64,000 bases of DNA from NCBI GenBank assembly GCA_002410065.1, contig DHQB01000026.1, positions 62,001 through 126,000 of the forward strand, read 5' to 3'. A program made the position numbers and the translations under genes. The notes below the pieces were generated by a model that saw only the letters and a program-made list of their open reading frames with translations, was not told the DNA's origin and ran no database searches. The DNA is from Bacteroidales bacterium UBA5349. Lineage in GTDB: Bacteria > Bacteroidota > Bacteroidia > Bacteroidales > Tenuifilaceae. Position 1 is the first letter of the stretch; every line of letters begins with the position of its first letter. This document shows positions 35,778 through 46,500 of the stretch, piece by piece.

Positions 35778-37886
35778 CTAGAAAAACTTTGAACGTTTAT
35801 CTTCGATTTTTGCACATTCCTTAATAGCTTCATAAGCTTCACGAAATGAGCGTGACTTATACTGACTAGCCAAACGTTGCTTTTCTGATGCAATATCACC
35901 CTCTTCAGTATTTATAGCAGTAACCATAACCACATAAACGCCTGAGTTTCCTTTAATAGGACCGGTTACTTTACCCTCTGGTGCGCTGACTGCTGTTGCA
36001 ATAACTGCTGGCTCAAACCCAACTGCGGGCAACGAGAATGATGCAAATGAAATGCGATCTGCATTTTGAACTGTAAGCGAAAGTTTAGCTGAGATATCGT
36101 CCAATGATTCTGTATTGGCCATAGCAGAAGTAATATCCTGTGAAAAGGTATCTGCCTTTTTGTCCTTAATTATCTCAGCCCTTATCTGATCCTTAACCTG
36201 ATCAATAGGAGCAACACCATCCTCTTTAACTGATTTTAAGGCAGCTACAACAAAATTATCGCCAAACTCAAATACTGTGGAAACCTCTTTTACTTTTGCG
36301 CGGTATGCCCATCGAACCATTTCCCTTGGATTGTCTAACCCTGCTATGCTTCTATCTCCCTCTTTAAGGTTTGATGCAATGCGTTTTGCTAATTTCTGCT
36401 CTTGAACTGCATTGTTAAATTTATCATAGGTATTTTGCAATCCAGCAAATTCACTCGCTTTCTGGTAAACAACCTGATAGGTTTTTGTGCTCGGAATAAC
36501 GTTTCGCTCTAGTATTGCCACTTGAACCTTTTTGGCAGGTACACCCTTATCAAGAATTTCTATGATATGAAATCCAAACTGGGATTCAACAAGAACAACA
36601 TCGCCTTTTTTCCCTTCAAAGCAAGCATCGTTAAATGGCTTAACCATTGCTCCCTCATTAAACCATCCCAAGTCACCTCCTTTTGAGGCTGAGCCTGGAT
36701 CTTGTGAATATTCCTCGGCAAGTTTAGCAAAATTACGGTTGCTTTTTGCTATTGCAAAAATACTATCAGCCTTTGCCTTTGTAGCATTGTAATCCTCTTG
36801 TGTATTGCCTTCAGGGGTAATTAGAATGTGACGAGCTTTAACAGAGTCAGGCAGTTGAGCTGTCTTTACCAAATAGGCAATTTTATAGGAATCGTCAATA
36901 AAAATTGGACCTAGATTATCGCCAACCTTAGCGTTAAATGCCCACTGATCGATCTCCTCATTCTGCAATTCCCCTTTTTTATAAAAAGTGCCATCAAATG
37001 GAGTATCAGAGTTCAGGTTTGTAAACTGAACTGGATCAGAGGCTGTCACAAAGTCGTTTTTAATCCCATTGATCCAATCTTCAGCAGTTACATAATCAGC
37101 TTGTGATGGGGTAACAGGGAAAACAACATATTCAACATCCCTAGCTGCTTGCTGCTCGTACTCGCTTTTATGCTTACTGTAATAGGCCTTAATTTCGCTT
37201 TCGGAAACGGCAATGGTTGAATCGTTAACGGATGAATACCTGTTAACCAAGTAGCTAAAATCAACCCTTTTGCCTCTACTTGCCAACGACTGCTCTGCTT
37301 GAAAATTTGTAACTTCAAGACCTTTGCTTATAAGGTTATTGTACTTAGTAAATAGCCTGTCGCGTATAATTAGTGACTCAAGGTAAAGCCAAATCTGTTT
37401 CTGCAATCCCGATGGATCAGCATCCATACTCTTGAGGAACTGGACAACCATAGCAGGATCAATTTCGCCTGTTTGCCTATTTCCAAACTCACGCCTTACT
37501 ATGGGATGTATATTTCTACCTTGAACCATATCAAATAGTTCATCGGTTGAAATTGCAAGGCCAAGGCTTTCATACTTATCACCAAGAACATGCTCCTGCA
37601 CCATCTCATTCCAAACCTCTTCCCTAATGCCTTCCATGGTTTGCTCATCGAGAGCCTGTTGCCTTTGCGAAGCTTTATTGAGCTCTGTTAAGTAATCAAC
37701 TCGCTCCTGGTAAACTTGGTATGGGACGGAATTACCATCTATCTTTGCAATCTCATATTGATTTTGGGTAAAAAGTGAACCCCTTGATCCAAACAAATCG
37801 CCAAGGATAAACGCTAATAATGCTAGCCCAATAACAACTGCAACTAACGTTCCTGCACGATTTCTGATTTTCTCTAGTGTTGCCAT
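35778..37886 (-). CDS. PpiD-like periplasmic peptidyl-prolyl isomerase/chaperone
   Basis: Inner-membrane-anchored folding factor of 702 residues. A single transmembrane helix lies at about residues 13-31 (TLVAVVIGLALLAFILGDL). A SurA-N/PpiD-type chaperone region follows (about 40-330). The parvulin PPIase domain occupies about 349-455, with ARHILITPEG, AEEYSQDPGSASKGGDLGWF and ESQFGFHIIEILDKG. A C-terminal region (about 460-700) looks like the second, degenerate PPIase-like domain common in PpiD. It likely helps outer-membrane proteins leaving the Sec translocon. It is single and followed by a hairpin. Confidence 0.92.
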   Translation of the reverse strand: MATLEKIRNRAGTLVAVVIGLALLAFILGDLFGSRGSLFTQNQYEIAKIDGNSVPYQVYQERVDYLTELNKASQRQQALDEQTMEGIREEVWNEMVQEHVLGDKYESLGLAISTDELFDMVQGRNIHPIVRREFGNRQTGEIDPAMVVQFLKSMDADPSGLQKQIWLYLESLIIRDRLFTKYNNLISKGLEVTNFQAEQSLASRGKRVDFSYLVNRYSSVNDSTIAVSESEIKAYYSKHKSEYEQQAARDVEYVVFPVTPSQADYVTAEDWINGIKNDFVTASDPVQFTNLNSDTPFDGTFYKKGELQNEEIDQWAFNAKVGDNLGPIFIDDSYKIAYLVKTAQLPDSVKARHILITPEGNTQEDYNATKAKADSIFAIAKSNRNFAKLAEEYSQDPGSASKGGDLGWFNEGAMVKPFNDACFEGKKGDVVLVESQFGFHIIEILDKGVPAKKVQVAILERNVIPSTKTYQVVYQKASEFAGLQNTYDKFNNAVQEQKLAKRIASNLKEGDRSIAGLDNPREMVRWAYRAKVKEVSTVFEFGDNFVVAALKSVKEDGVAPIDQVKDQIRAEIIKDKKADTFSQDITSAMANTESLDDISAKLSLTVQNADRISFASFSLPAVGFEPAVIATAVSAPEGKVTGPIKGNSGVYVVMVTAINTEEGDIASEKQRLASQYKSRSFREAYEAIKECAKIEDKRSKFF

Positions 37887-38064
37887 TTAAAATTAATGTT
37901 AGTTCAAAATTTCCATTTTTTTTGAAGTTACGAATATAGCTATTTTAGTGTTTAGCATAAAGCCTTATCATACTTTTTAAGCATAAATTAAATAAATTGT
38001 TACTTTAGGGATATCCTACACCTTAAAACATGCATATTTGCTTACGCTAATTACATTATTTTGT

Positions 38065-39330
38065 CTATTCTTTCGGAAGAATTGTAAGGTGTAATAGGTC
38101 TATCCGATTTCTATCCATTTTGGCCACCTTAATCCTAAAGTTATCAATATCAATAACCTCCTGTGGCTTCGGAATGCTTTGATATTTATTGATTATAAAA
38201 CCCGCAAGGGTATCATATTCTTCCGATTCAGAAATATTAAGTCTGTATTTTTCATTTAAGTAGCCAACCTCCAGTCTTCCCGAAAGAAGGTACTGGTTGT
38301 CACTGAGCTGTTTTTCAATAAAATCGAACTGATCATGCTCATCATCAATTTCTCCAATTATCTCCTCTATAATATCTTCGATTGTGACTAGGCCCGCGGT
38401 TCCACCAAACTCATCAACCACAACCGCCATGCTATGCTGTTCCTTTATAAATGATGTTAAGAGTTGATGTGCAAGCATGGTTTCGGGCACAAAATCAATC
38501 TTTATAAGCTTCGATTTAATGCTCTGTGGCTTTTTAAACAGATCTTTACTATTTACGTAACCCGTAATATTATCGATGCTCCCATCGTAAACAGGAATTC
38601 TTGAATAGTTTGTGCTAATGAATTTCTCCTTTAGTTCCTGAATACTACTATTGATTTGAATTGCCTCAATATCCGTTCGAGGAATCATGCACATCCGAAC
38701 CTTAATGTCGCTAAAATCAAGTGCATTCTGAAACATTTTTATATCATGCTCTTGCTTGGTATCCTCACCTTCGTTATGGGCTTCGCCCACAAAATTATCA
38801 AGGTCAATCTTGCCGAAAATTTGCCGCCTTTGCCCTGTTAGTATTTCCTGCCTAAGCACATACTTGATTATACCAACGGATAGCCAAGTTGAAACCTTAC
38901 TAATTGGATACAAAACTACATAGAAGAAAAGTACTGGTAACGCAAAAAAATTAAGAAAACCATTGGGGTGAACCCTAAAAAGCGACTTTGGTAAAAACTC
39001 GGCGGTTACAAGTATTATAGCTGTACTAACAATAGTCTGCACAAATAACAAAGTCATTTCACTTGGAATATATGGACCAAGCAGAGCTCCCAGAACTTTG
39101 GCCATTTCAATACCATATATTACCAATGCAATGTTATTGCCCACAAGCATTGTTGCTATGTATTGACTGGGGTTGCGGGTAAAAATGCTTACAATTCGCG
39201 AAGTAAAAGTCCCCTGTTTTCGGTCAATCTCAATACGTAACTTGTTTGCTGACACAAAGGCTATCTCCATTCCAGAGAAAAGTGCCGAGAAAAGAATTGA
39301 TAAACCAATTAATGTCGGGTTATAGCCCAT
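38065..39330 (-). CDS. CNNM/CorC-family membrane protein with CBS domains (hemolysin C-like)
   Basis: Inner-membrane protein of 421 residues. The DUF21 (CNNM) transmembrane domain covers about residues 1-180, with SALFSGMEIAFVSANKLRIE and the GNNIALVIYGIEMA helix. Two CBS domains (about 205-330) follow, with MCMIPRTDIEAIQ, YSRIPVYDGSIDNITGYVNSKDL and the acidic GGTAGLVTIEDIIEEIIGEIDDEHD. The CorC/HlyC domain (about 340-420) closes the protein. Related proteins act in Mg/Co efflux, so cation transport is probable; the older name haemolysin is misleading. It follows a 62-residue membrane protein gene by 15 bases. Confidence 0.93.
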   Translation of the reverse strand: MGYNPTLIGLSILFSALFSGMEIAFVSANKLRIEIDRKQGTFTSRIVSIFTRNPSQYIATMLVGNNIALVIYGIEMAKVLGALLGPYIPSEMTLLFVQTIVSTAIILVTAEFLPKSLFRVHPNGFLNFFALPVLFFYVVLYPISKVSTWLSVGIIKYVLRQEILTGQRRQIFGKIDLDNFVGEAHNEGEDTKQEHDIKMFQNALDFSDIKVRMCMIPRTDIEAIQINSSIQELKEKFISTNYSRIPVYDGSIDNITGYVNSKDLFKKPQSIKSKLIKIDFVPETMLAHQLLTSFIKEQHSMAVVVDEFGGTAGLVTIEDIIEEIIGEIDDEHDQFDFIEKQLSDNQYLLSGRLEVGYLNEKYRLNISESEEYDTLAGFIINKYQSIPKPQEVIDIDNFRIKVAKMDRNRIDLLHLTILPKE

Positions 39331-39345
39331 TTATTTATTAGAAGT

Positions 39346-39534
39346 TTAATTAGATGATGCCTGCTTTCGCTTATGGCGCCTAAGTGTATACATTAGTAGG
39401 GCAACAACGGAAAGTATAAAGAACATGTAACTTTGATTAAACCCCACTTTTACTGTTATGTAAATGCCAAACCCAACGCAAATAAAGGCTAAAATTAGCC
39501 AAATAATCTCCAGAACAACTGCTAATTTACTCAT
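39346..39534 (-). CDS. Small two-helix membrane protein
   Basis: 62-residue protein with hydrophobic segments at about residues 5-27 and 32-50 and a strongly basic tail (LRRHKRKQ), so both ends should be cytoplasmic. It lies 66 bases after lptC and 15 before the CNNM gene on the same strand, so it is likely a real gene in this operon rather than a shadow. The family is unnamed as far as I know. Confidence 0.68.
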   Translation of the reverse strand: MSKLAVVLEIIWLILAFICVGFGIYITVKVGFNQSYMFFILSVVALLMYTLRRHKRKQASSN

Positions 39535-39600
39535 ATTCTTTCCATTTGATTTTGGTGTAAATATAGCAATTTTAGGGATAATAGTCCTTCAATTTGTATC

Positions 39601-40167
39601 CTACTCCTCATTAACGTACATGTTTCCACTTGGTTTAAGTATTTCCCAACTATCAAATGCTTCGTCCGATTCCATGCCTTCACCAAAAAGCACATCTTCT
39701 CCATCAGTAATCTTAACCATATCGTTAGAGTAGATTCTTTTAGCATTCTGATCCCAAAATAGTTGTTCGGTATTTAGTACCTCGCCTTTTGCATTTGTAG
39801 CCACTACATTGTATCGGGCAATCCAAAGTTTCTTCGCCTCATAAAATATGGCATAGTTTGCTGTTAATGTCGATACCACCTCAAGCGAATCGTTGTAATT
39901 GTATACCGTAATACCTTTAGGAAACTCGTTGTAGGGTTCTTTGGCAAACTGATAGTAGCGCGATTCTGCTGCCAATACTTTTATCTTTGCTTTTCCTTGC
40001 TCTGTATATAAAATTTCAATGTTATATGCTACTACTCCTGGTACATTCTCTCTCTCGGCTAGCTCCTGTACTTTTTCGAGGTTAGTTTTACACGAAAAAA
40101 ACAACAAAGTCCCTGCCAAGGCAGGGACTAATATTATAAATGCTCTGTATTTTACTAGTAGGCTCAC
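39601..40167 (-). CDS. lptC: LPS export protein LptC
   Basis: Bitopic periplasmic component of the Lpt bridge that carries lipopolysaccharide from the inner to the outer membrane. 188 residues. The N-terminus has a hydrophobic segment (about 8-25) ending in LFFSC, so it may be a lipoprotein (Cys26) rather than a plain TM anchor. The body has the LptC jelly-roll pattern: VPGVVAYNIEILYTEQGKAKIKVLA, YYQFAKEPYNEFPKGITVYNYN, LTANYAIFYEAKKLWIARYNVVATNAKGEVLNTEQLFWD. Lies 15 bases after the TPR protein gene. The call rests on the LptC-type phrases and position in the operon. Confidence 0.85.
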   Translation of the reverse strand: MSLLVKYRAFIILVPALAGTLLFFSCKTNLEKVQELAERENVPGVVAYNIEILYTEQGKAKIKVLAAESRYYQFAKEPYNEFPKGITVYNYNDSLEVVSTLTANYAIFYEAKKLWIARYNVVATNAKGEVLNTEQLFWDQNAKRIYSNDMVKITDGEDVLFGEGMESDEAFDSWEILKPSGNMYVNEE

Positions 40168-40182
40168 AGCTTCAAAAAACAG

Positions 40183-41520
40183 TTACGGACGTGCTCTAAC
40201 TATTGTAGTTTCGTTAATCCAACCACCAACTGAATATCTGTCTCCTAAAGTCAAATCCTGAAAAAAGATATCATTTTGAGCAGGGAAATACTGTGAATAT
40301 GCATCAATATACCTATTACAGTCGTTTTCAAGGGTTGGGTCAACTTGCTTTGCTCTTATAAACTTGTCAACTGCTACCCAGTAAACTGTCTTTTTCTGAA
40401 ACTCATCACTAAAACAATTTTTCTCGGATGCATAAATATTACCAATAAGCATATATGCATACCCCATATTGGGGTTTATTGAGATTGATTGCAATGCAAG
40501 TGAACGTGCTTCCTGAGGCTTTTTGAAGTTATTAAATACAATACCTGCATATTCAACAAGATATACAGATTTGCGAAGTGTATCTATCTCTAGCTCAATT
40601 GCCCTTTTAAAGTAGGTCTCTGCTTTGTTATAGTTATTCAACCCGCCATGTAACTTTGCCAACTCATATGCTAAACTTGCTGTAGGCTCCTTTGCAAATA
40701 GTTTCTCTGCAGTACTCCTATAAAAATCTTTTTCTTGACAGCGGTTAGCGTTTAGCAGATTATAGGTTTTCTTTAAAAGTTCTAAATCTTCAGGGTTATT
40801 CTTAACTCTCTGTTCAAAAATCTGAGTCAGATTCTCACAATTTGCAACTTTTGCATTCGAAAATATTTCATCAACATTTGCTTTTACTTGAATAAGAACT
40901 GCATCATCAGGCTTACTTGCCATCTGTACATCAAGGTAATCTGCAATTGTAGAGTAAGTCTCAATAACGTTCTCAGCAGATAATTTTTGATTATCATACA
41001 TGGTCTTAGTAATGGCCATTAGAGTATAAAGAACTGGGGCATCCGATGCATCTTCCTCTGTATCAACAGATGTTTTAAGATATGTATAAGCCTCCTCATA
41101 CCTATCAGATGACAAAGCAGCCAAATCCATCCCCTTTTGGCCAAGAAGCGTACCCTTCCTATTAAAGTGTTGGATACGCATATCATAAATCATCATAAGA
41201 GAATCGAGCAATTCTGTTCTTCGTACTGGATTCTGCTCAGCTTCAATCCAAATCTTCATCATTCTAACTCCATGTATATATACGTTTTGTGATGCTGAGG
41301 GGCAATTGGCAAGAACTTTTTTCCAGTAAGGTTTTGCCATCTCATAGTTGCGGTGATTATACTGTTCACGATACAGCGAAAGATTGGCCGCACATTCCTT
41401 ACGTGTCTCTTCATCTACCCCATATTTGGGATCCTTTAGGTAGCTTTGAGCTGAAACGTTTAAAGTAAGCATCATTGCTATTACCGAAAGAAAGATGCCT
41501 TGTTTGAGTAAAGTTTTCAT
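40183..41520 (-). CDS. TPR-repeat periplasmic protein
   Basis: Exported protein of 445 residues. A signal peptide ends near residue 24 (VSAQ). The body is alpha-helical, with tetratricopeptide-like repeats (AKPYWKKVLANCPSASQNVYI, AELAKLHGGLNNYNKAETYFKRAIELE, SLALQSISINPNMGYAYMLIGNIY). It sits between a barrel gene and lptC with 27- and 15-base gaps. The conserved linkage with lptC makes an envelope-biogenesis role plausible, but no specific function can be read. Confidence 0.82.
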   Translation of the reverse strand: MKTLLKQGIFLSVIAMMLTLNVSAQSYLKDPKYGVDEETRKECAANLSLYREQYNHRNYEMAKPYWKKVLANCPSASQNVYIHGVRMMKIWIEAEQNPVRRTELLDSLMMIYDMRIQHFNRKGTLLGQKGMDLAALSSDRYEEAYTYLKTSVDTEEDASDAPVLYTLMAITKTMYDNQKLSAENVIETYSTIADYLDVQMASKPDDAVLIQVKANVDEIFSNAKVANCENLTQIFEQRVKNNPEDLELLKKTYNLLNANRCQEKDFYRSTAEKLFAKEPTASLAYELAKLHGGLNNYNKAETYFKRAIELEIDTLRKSVYLVEYAGIVFNNFKKPQEARSLALQSISINPNMGYAYMLIGNIYASEKNCFSDEFQKKTVYWVAVDKFIRAKQVDPTLENDCNRYIDAYSQYFPAQNDIFFQDLTLGDRYSVGGWINETTIVRARP

Positions 41521-41547
41521 TATTGATAATTTTAGTTTACTTATCTG

Positions 41548-42828
41548 CTAGTTAATCTTTTGCTTCAAAAACCAGAAATCGTAGAAGGTGAAACCAAAGT
41601 TAATAATTCCGTAATCTTCTTGTACTAATCCATTATTAAGTGTTCCCTTTCTCCCCAGTTCAACTGAAATATTAAAAGATGATCTGGTTCTTCGGAGTGG
41701 TAATCCTACTCCAAATGTTATGCCATAATCCTTTATCTGATTATCACGCAGTTTTAAGAATGTACTTGTATTATAAAAACCTGCCCTATAGCTTATTCGT
41801 TTAAGGTAGCTCCTTAAATCGAATTGGTTTGGAGTATACTGCATCCCAACACGAATTGATTGCGACGTGGAAAGCAGATCGTTTGCATACAAAAACTTTG
41901 CCTTGGTCCAATCCTGAAATGAATACTCTGCTCCAAGCATAAGCTTGTTTTTATAAGAAATGGTAAAACCTCCTGCATAATTGCTAGGCAATTCAATAGA
42001 ACTATTTGAATTCTCTTTATAAGATATGGTATCGATTGTATTACCAAAAGGTTGTGAAACAAATCTTATATGATTTACATCAAGTGAGGTTTGATTGTCA
42101 AGAGTACCTCCAAGTATCACCTTATAATCATTGTTTTCACCAAAAAACATGGTGTACTGGGCTCCGAAACTAAAAACCACATCGCGGACAACAATACTGT
42201 TTAACTCTTCAAAACCCGCATAGGTTGTATAACTGGGAAATTCTGTTTCTGATTTATACTCCATTGCACCAAATAAATAGGACATATTTACGCCAATAGA
42301 GAAGTTTTTAAATGGCTTCACTGCGGTACCCAAGTAAAACTGGGTAATGCCACCATTGCCATTATGATAATATTTAATTGGCCCAATTGAGCTAAGCAAA
42401 TAAGGATCCATCTCTGTATATTTTATTCTGTAACCTACATTACTGTATGGTTGTATTCCTGCACTTGCTCCCATCCACTTAGTTACAGGAAATTGTATGG
42501 CCAAATGCTGCAAATTGCCTGTAGAATTAATGTTGCTCTGATCGCCTGAGCGATAGTTTACTGTAGCACCTTGAACACCAAAATCGAAAATAAACGACAT
42601 AGAATCCTGTGAAGTATAGGAGGCCGGGTTTAAGTAGTTTATCGATGATCCTTGCCTAACACCTTGTGAAATACCTCCCATGGCTTTTGTATTGGCATAT
42701 CCTTGAGTACGAATCTCCCCCAAGCCATAGCGTGAGTAGGGTGAATATGTCGTTAAACTCTGCGAAAAAGAGACAAAAGGTAAAGCCCACAGGGCTATAG
42801 TGAAAAATAATACTTTGCTTTTATTCAT
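41548..42828 (-). CDS. FadL-like outer-membrane beta-barrel protein
   Basis: Outer-membrane protein of 426 residues. Signal peptide ends near residue 22 (SFSQ). The N-terminus, LTTYSPYSRYGLGE with AKAMGGISQGVRQGSSINYLNPASY, is typical of FadL/aromatic-hydrocarbon-channel-like barrels of Bacteroidota, and the body alternates strands with regular Tyr/Phe. It overlaps the end of coaX by eight bases and precedes the TPR protein gene by 27. Likely a transporter for hydrophobic compounds or a structural barrel; the substrate is unknown. Confidence 0.78.
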   Translation of the reverse strand: MNKSKVLFFTIALWALPFVSFSQSLTTYSPYSRYGLGEIRTQGYANTKAMGGISQGVRQGSSINYLNPASYTSQDSMSFIFDFGVQGATVNYRSGDQSNINSTGNLQHLAIQFPVTKWMGASAGIQPYSNVGYRIKYTEMDPYLLSSIGPIKYYHNGNGGITQFYLGTAVKPFKNFSIGVNMSYLFGAMEYKSETEFPSYTTYAGFEELNSIVVRDVVFSFGAQYTMFFGENNDYKVILGGTLDNQTSLDVNHIRFVSQPFGNTIDTISYKENSNSSIELPSNYAGGFTISYKNKLMLGAEYSFQDWTKAKFLYANDLLSTSQSIRVGMQYTPNQFDLRSYLKRISYRAGFYNTSTFLKLRDNQIKDYGITFGVGLPLRRTRSSFNISVELGRKGTLNNGLVQEDYGIINFGFTFYDFWFLKQKIN

Positions 42829-43561
42829 TATAGTTTAGAATTCGGTTTAGTCCAAAAATCAAAAGATTAGGATGCACAAAGATGGTATTTTTTAATTTTT
42901 TATCAAAGAAATTTGCATTACCTCCTGTAAAAACAACTTTTAACAACGGATACTCTTTGGATATCTCCTGAATATATCCATCCACTTCATTTATAGTCCC
43001 ATTCAAAACCCCCGAAAGCATTGACTCTTTAGTTGTTGTACCAATTAATGGAAAATTGTTTTCGATTGCTAAAAGAGGCAGTTTGGCGGTATAAGTATTT
43101 AGTGCTTTAAAGCGCATTTCAATACCCGGAGAGATTGCACCACCCATATACTCACCATACTCCGTAATTATATCATAGGTTATTGCCGTTCCGCTATCAA
43201 TTACTAATACATTGCAGTTAGGATAAATTGTGTTTGCAGCTACTGCTAAGGCCAAACGGTCTGTTCCTAGTGTGGAAGGTGTTTTATAACAATTCTTAAG
43301 TGGAATATTAACTCCAGCTGTAAAGTATAAAACATTAATATTGTGTGGAAAAAAGGTTTCAAAATCTGGCGAAGATTCCCCAACTGATGATATAATAGCT
43401 CTTGTTACATTAAAGTTCTTTACTATATCTTCAATAAGCTGGAGGGTTATTTTTGGATAGCGCTCAATGAAAGTTAAATCATCATTACAAAAAATGGCAA
43501 CCTTTGTAAGGGTATTCCCTACATCTACCACTAAATTGCATGGCTGAACATTTATTTTCAT
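42821..43561 (-). CDS. coaX: Type III pantothenate kinase CoaX
   Basis: Phosphorylates pantothenate, the first step of coenzyme A synthesis. The ATG at MKINVQPCN is preferred to an in-frame GTG four codons upstream; it gives 246 residues. LVVDVGNTLTKVA (about 10-22) binds the phosphate, GTDRLALAVAA (about 95-105) matches the substrate-binding motif, VIDSGTAITYDII (about 120) and GGAISPGIEMRFKAL (about 140) complete the ASKHA fold, and KVVFTGGNANFF follows near 210. It overlaps the barrel gene by eight bases and lies 30 bases after mfd, so it belongs to the same operon. Confidence 0.95.
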   Translation of the reverse strand: MKINVQPCNLVVDVGNTLTKVAIFCNDDLTFIERYPKITLQLIEDIVKNFNVTRAIISSVGESSPDFETFFPHNINVLYFTAGVNIPLKNCYKTPSTLGTDRLALAVAANTIYPNCNVLVIDSGTAITYDIITEYGEYMGGAISPGIEMRFKALNTYTAKLPLLAIENNFPLIGTTTKESMLSGVLNGTINEVDGYIQEISKEYPLLKVVFTGGNANFFDKKLKNTIFVHPNLLIFGLNRILNYNE

Positions 43562-43590
43562 ATCGCGCACCAATTTCTTTGTAAATATTA

Positions 43591-46500
43591 TTAACGTGTT
43601 GTTTCGTATAAATGTTTTATAAGTGCCAGAGCATCATCCATATTTTTCACATCTTTAGCTGTCAACATTAGTTTATCGCGTTGCTCTTTTATCTGAAACT
43701 TTTTAGGATTATGCTGAATAAAATTGATGATATTGGCAAAAGTATTGGACCGATAGAACGCAGAGAGCTGGTTGGCAATAAAATAGCCCATAAACTGTTG
43801 GTTTTTAATTACAATCTTTTCAATCCCTAGGGATTGAGCCATTCCCCTCAGCTCAACTACGCTTAGTAAATCTTCTACCTGTTCGGGCAATTCACCAAAC
43901 CTATCCTTTAGTTTTGCCTCAAAAGCGTCTAGTTCCTGGGGCAAAGTGGTGATATCGAGCTCGCGGTAAAGCCGCATTCGCTCGGGTACACTGCTTACGT
44001 ATGAATCGGGGATAAGTAATTCCAAATCAGTCTCTACGTGGCAATCAACGTTGCTAGGCTTCCATTCGTTGGGTTTAGTTTGCTCATCTTCGGTTAGCAC
44101 CCCTGCAAACTCCTCTTCGCGGAGTTCCTGCATGGCTTCATCCAGAATTTTGTGATAGGTTTCAAACCCAATATCGGCAATAAACCCGCTTTGCTCAGCA
44201 CCAAGCATGTTTCCAGCACCCCGAATATCAAGATCCTGCATGGCTATGCTAAACCCGCTGCCAAGTTCAGAGAACTCCTCAATAGCCTTTAACCTTCGAC
44301 GTGCCTCTGGTGTAAGCCCCTCGAGTGGAGGTGCAAGTAAATAGCAAAAAGCCTTTTTGTTTGAACGCCCTACTCTACCCCTAAGCTGGTGCAAATCGCT
44401 TAGCCCAAACATATGAGCATTATTAATGATAATGGTATTGGCGTTTGGGATATCGAGTCCCGATTCAATTATAGTTGTTGATACAAGCACATCGTAATCG
44501 CCTGAGATGAAATCAAGCATGGTTTTTTCAAGCTTAGCAGGTTCCATCTGCCCATGGGCAACAATTGATGTTACGTTGTTACAGATTTTTGAGATCATTT
44601 GCTGAACCTCTGTAATATTTTGTACCCTATTGTGTACAAAAAAAACCTGGCCTCCACGACTTACTTCATACTCAATGGCTTCCTTAATAATATCAGTATT
44701 AAACGTATGCAGCTCGGTAGCAATGGGATGTCGATTTGGTGGTGGGGTATTGATAATGGATAAATCGCGAGCACCCATGAGCGAAAACTGAAGGGTACGA
44801 GGAATAGGAGTTGCTGTGAGTGTAAGCGTATCGACATTAACTCTTAGGTTTTTCAGTTTCTCCTTTGCTGCCACCCCAAATTTCTGCTCCTCATCAACTA
44901 TCATTAACCCAAGATCCTTAAATTTCACTGTGTTGCCAAGCAGCGCATGCGTTCCGATAATAATATCCACCTTTCCCTCCAAAAGCCTTTTTAGAATATC
45001 CTTCTGCTCCTTGGGGCTCTTCATACGGCTAATAAATTCAACCGTGCAGGGAAAATTGGCTAGCCTTTGTTTAAAAGTTTGGTAATGCTGAAGGGCAAGT
45101 ATGGTGGTTGGCACCAAAACGGCCACCTGCTTACTATCGGCAACTGCTTTAAATGCAGCCCTAATGGCTACTTCAGTTTTACCAAAGCCTACATCACCAC
45201 AAACCAGCCTATCCATGGGGATTGTGCTTTGCATATCCTCCTTTACCGCTTGGGTTGCCTTTTGCTGATCGGGAGTATCCTCATAAATAAATGAGGCCTC
45301 AAGCTCCTCTTGCAGATAAGTATCGGCTGTAAAAGCTAGCCCTTTCTCGGATTTGCGCTTAGCATATAGGGCTATTAACTCTTTAGCAATATCCTTTACC
45401 TTGCGCTTTGTGTTCTGTTTTAACTTTTGCCACGCCCCCGAACCCAATTTGTATAGCTTTGGCTGTTCGGCTTCACTCCCTCTATACTTTGATATGCGAT
45501 GGAGGGAATGGATATTTACGAGCAACGTATCCCCATCTTTATAGGTTATCCTAACAGCTTCTTGGGCTTTCCCGTTCACATCTGTTTTTACCATCCCCCC
45601 AAAAACACCAATTCCATGGTCAACATGTACTACATAGTCACCTGGTTTAAGACTAATGAGCTCTTTCATCGACAAGCTGTCGCTCTTGCTCAACTCGTTT
45701 TTGAGTTTATACTTCTGATACCTGTCGAATATTTGATGGTCGGTATAGATACACAACTCTAGTGCATGATCGATGTACCCTTCCGATAAGGCCGAGTTAA
45801 TAGGAGTAAACTTTACGTTGGGGCTAATGTTTTGTAGAATATTCTCAAGCCTTATGTGCTGCGTAGGGTTCTCGGCCAGTATTAAGGTTGTATATCCCTT
45901 CTCAGTATTCTCCGTGATATGCTGTGTGATCAACTCAAAATTCTTATGAAACGCTGGCTGGGGAGATGTCTCGAAATCAATTGAAATCTGAGGGTTCAAT
46001 TGGGGCTTAATGCCAAACTCAACAATGGCGTAAGGTTGTATGCTTTCGAGAAATGCTTCACCTGAAGCAAAATCGTGTTCATTTTCAGCAGCCTTGAATG
46101 TGCTATACATCTGACTAACTATCACCTCCGGGTCACGAATCCAAACTATTGCATTTTGAGGAAGAAGTTCCGTTATAATTTGCCTTGCAGAATCATCATT
46201 CTTTACCTGTAAATTTGGAATAATAGTTACAGTATTGAACTTGCTACTAGATAGTTGACTATCAACTTCGAATGTTCGAATGGATTCAACCTCATCACCA
46301 AAAAAGTCAATTCGATAGGGTAATGCCGAAGAGAATGAGAACACATCAACTATGCCTCCCCTAACCGAGAACTGGCCGGGCTCATAAACAAAATCGGTCC
46401 GTTCAAACCTAATGCTAATTAAAAAATCAACTAGGAACTCCTGCGAAATGCTCTCACCAACTGCTATGGAAATTGTATTCTTCCCAAAATGGTCAATCGT

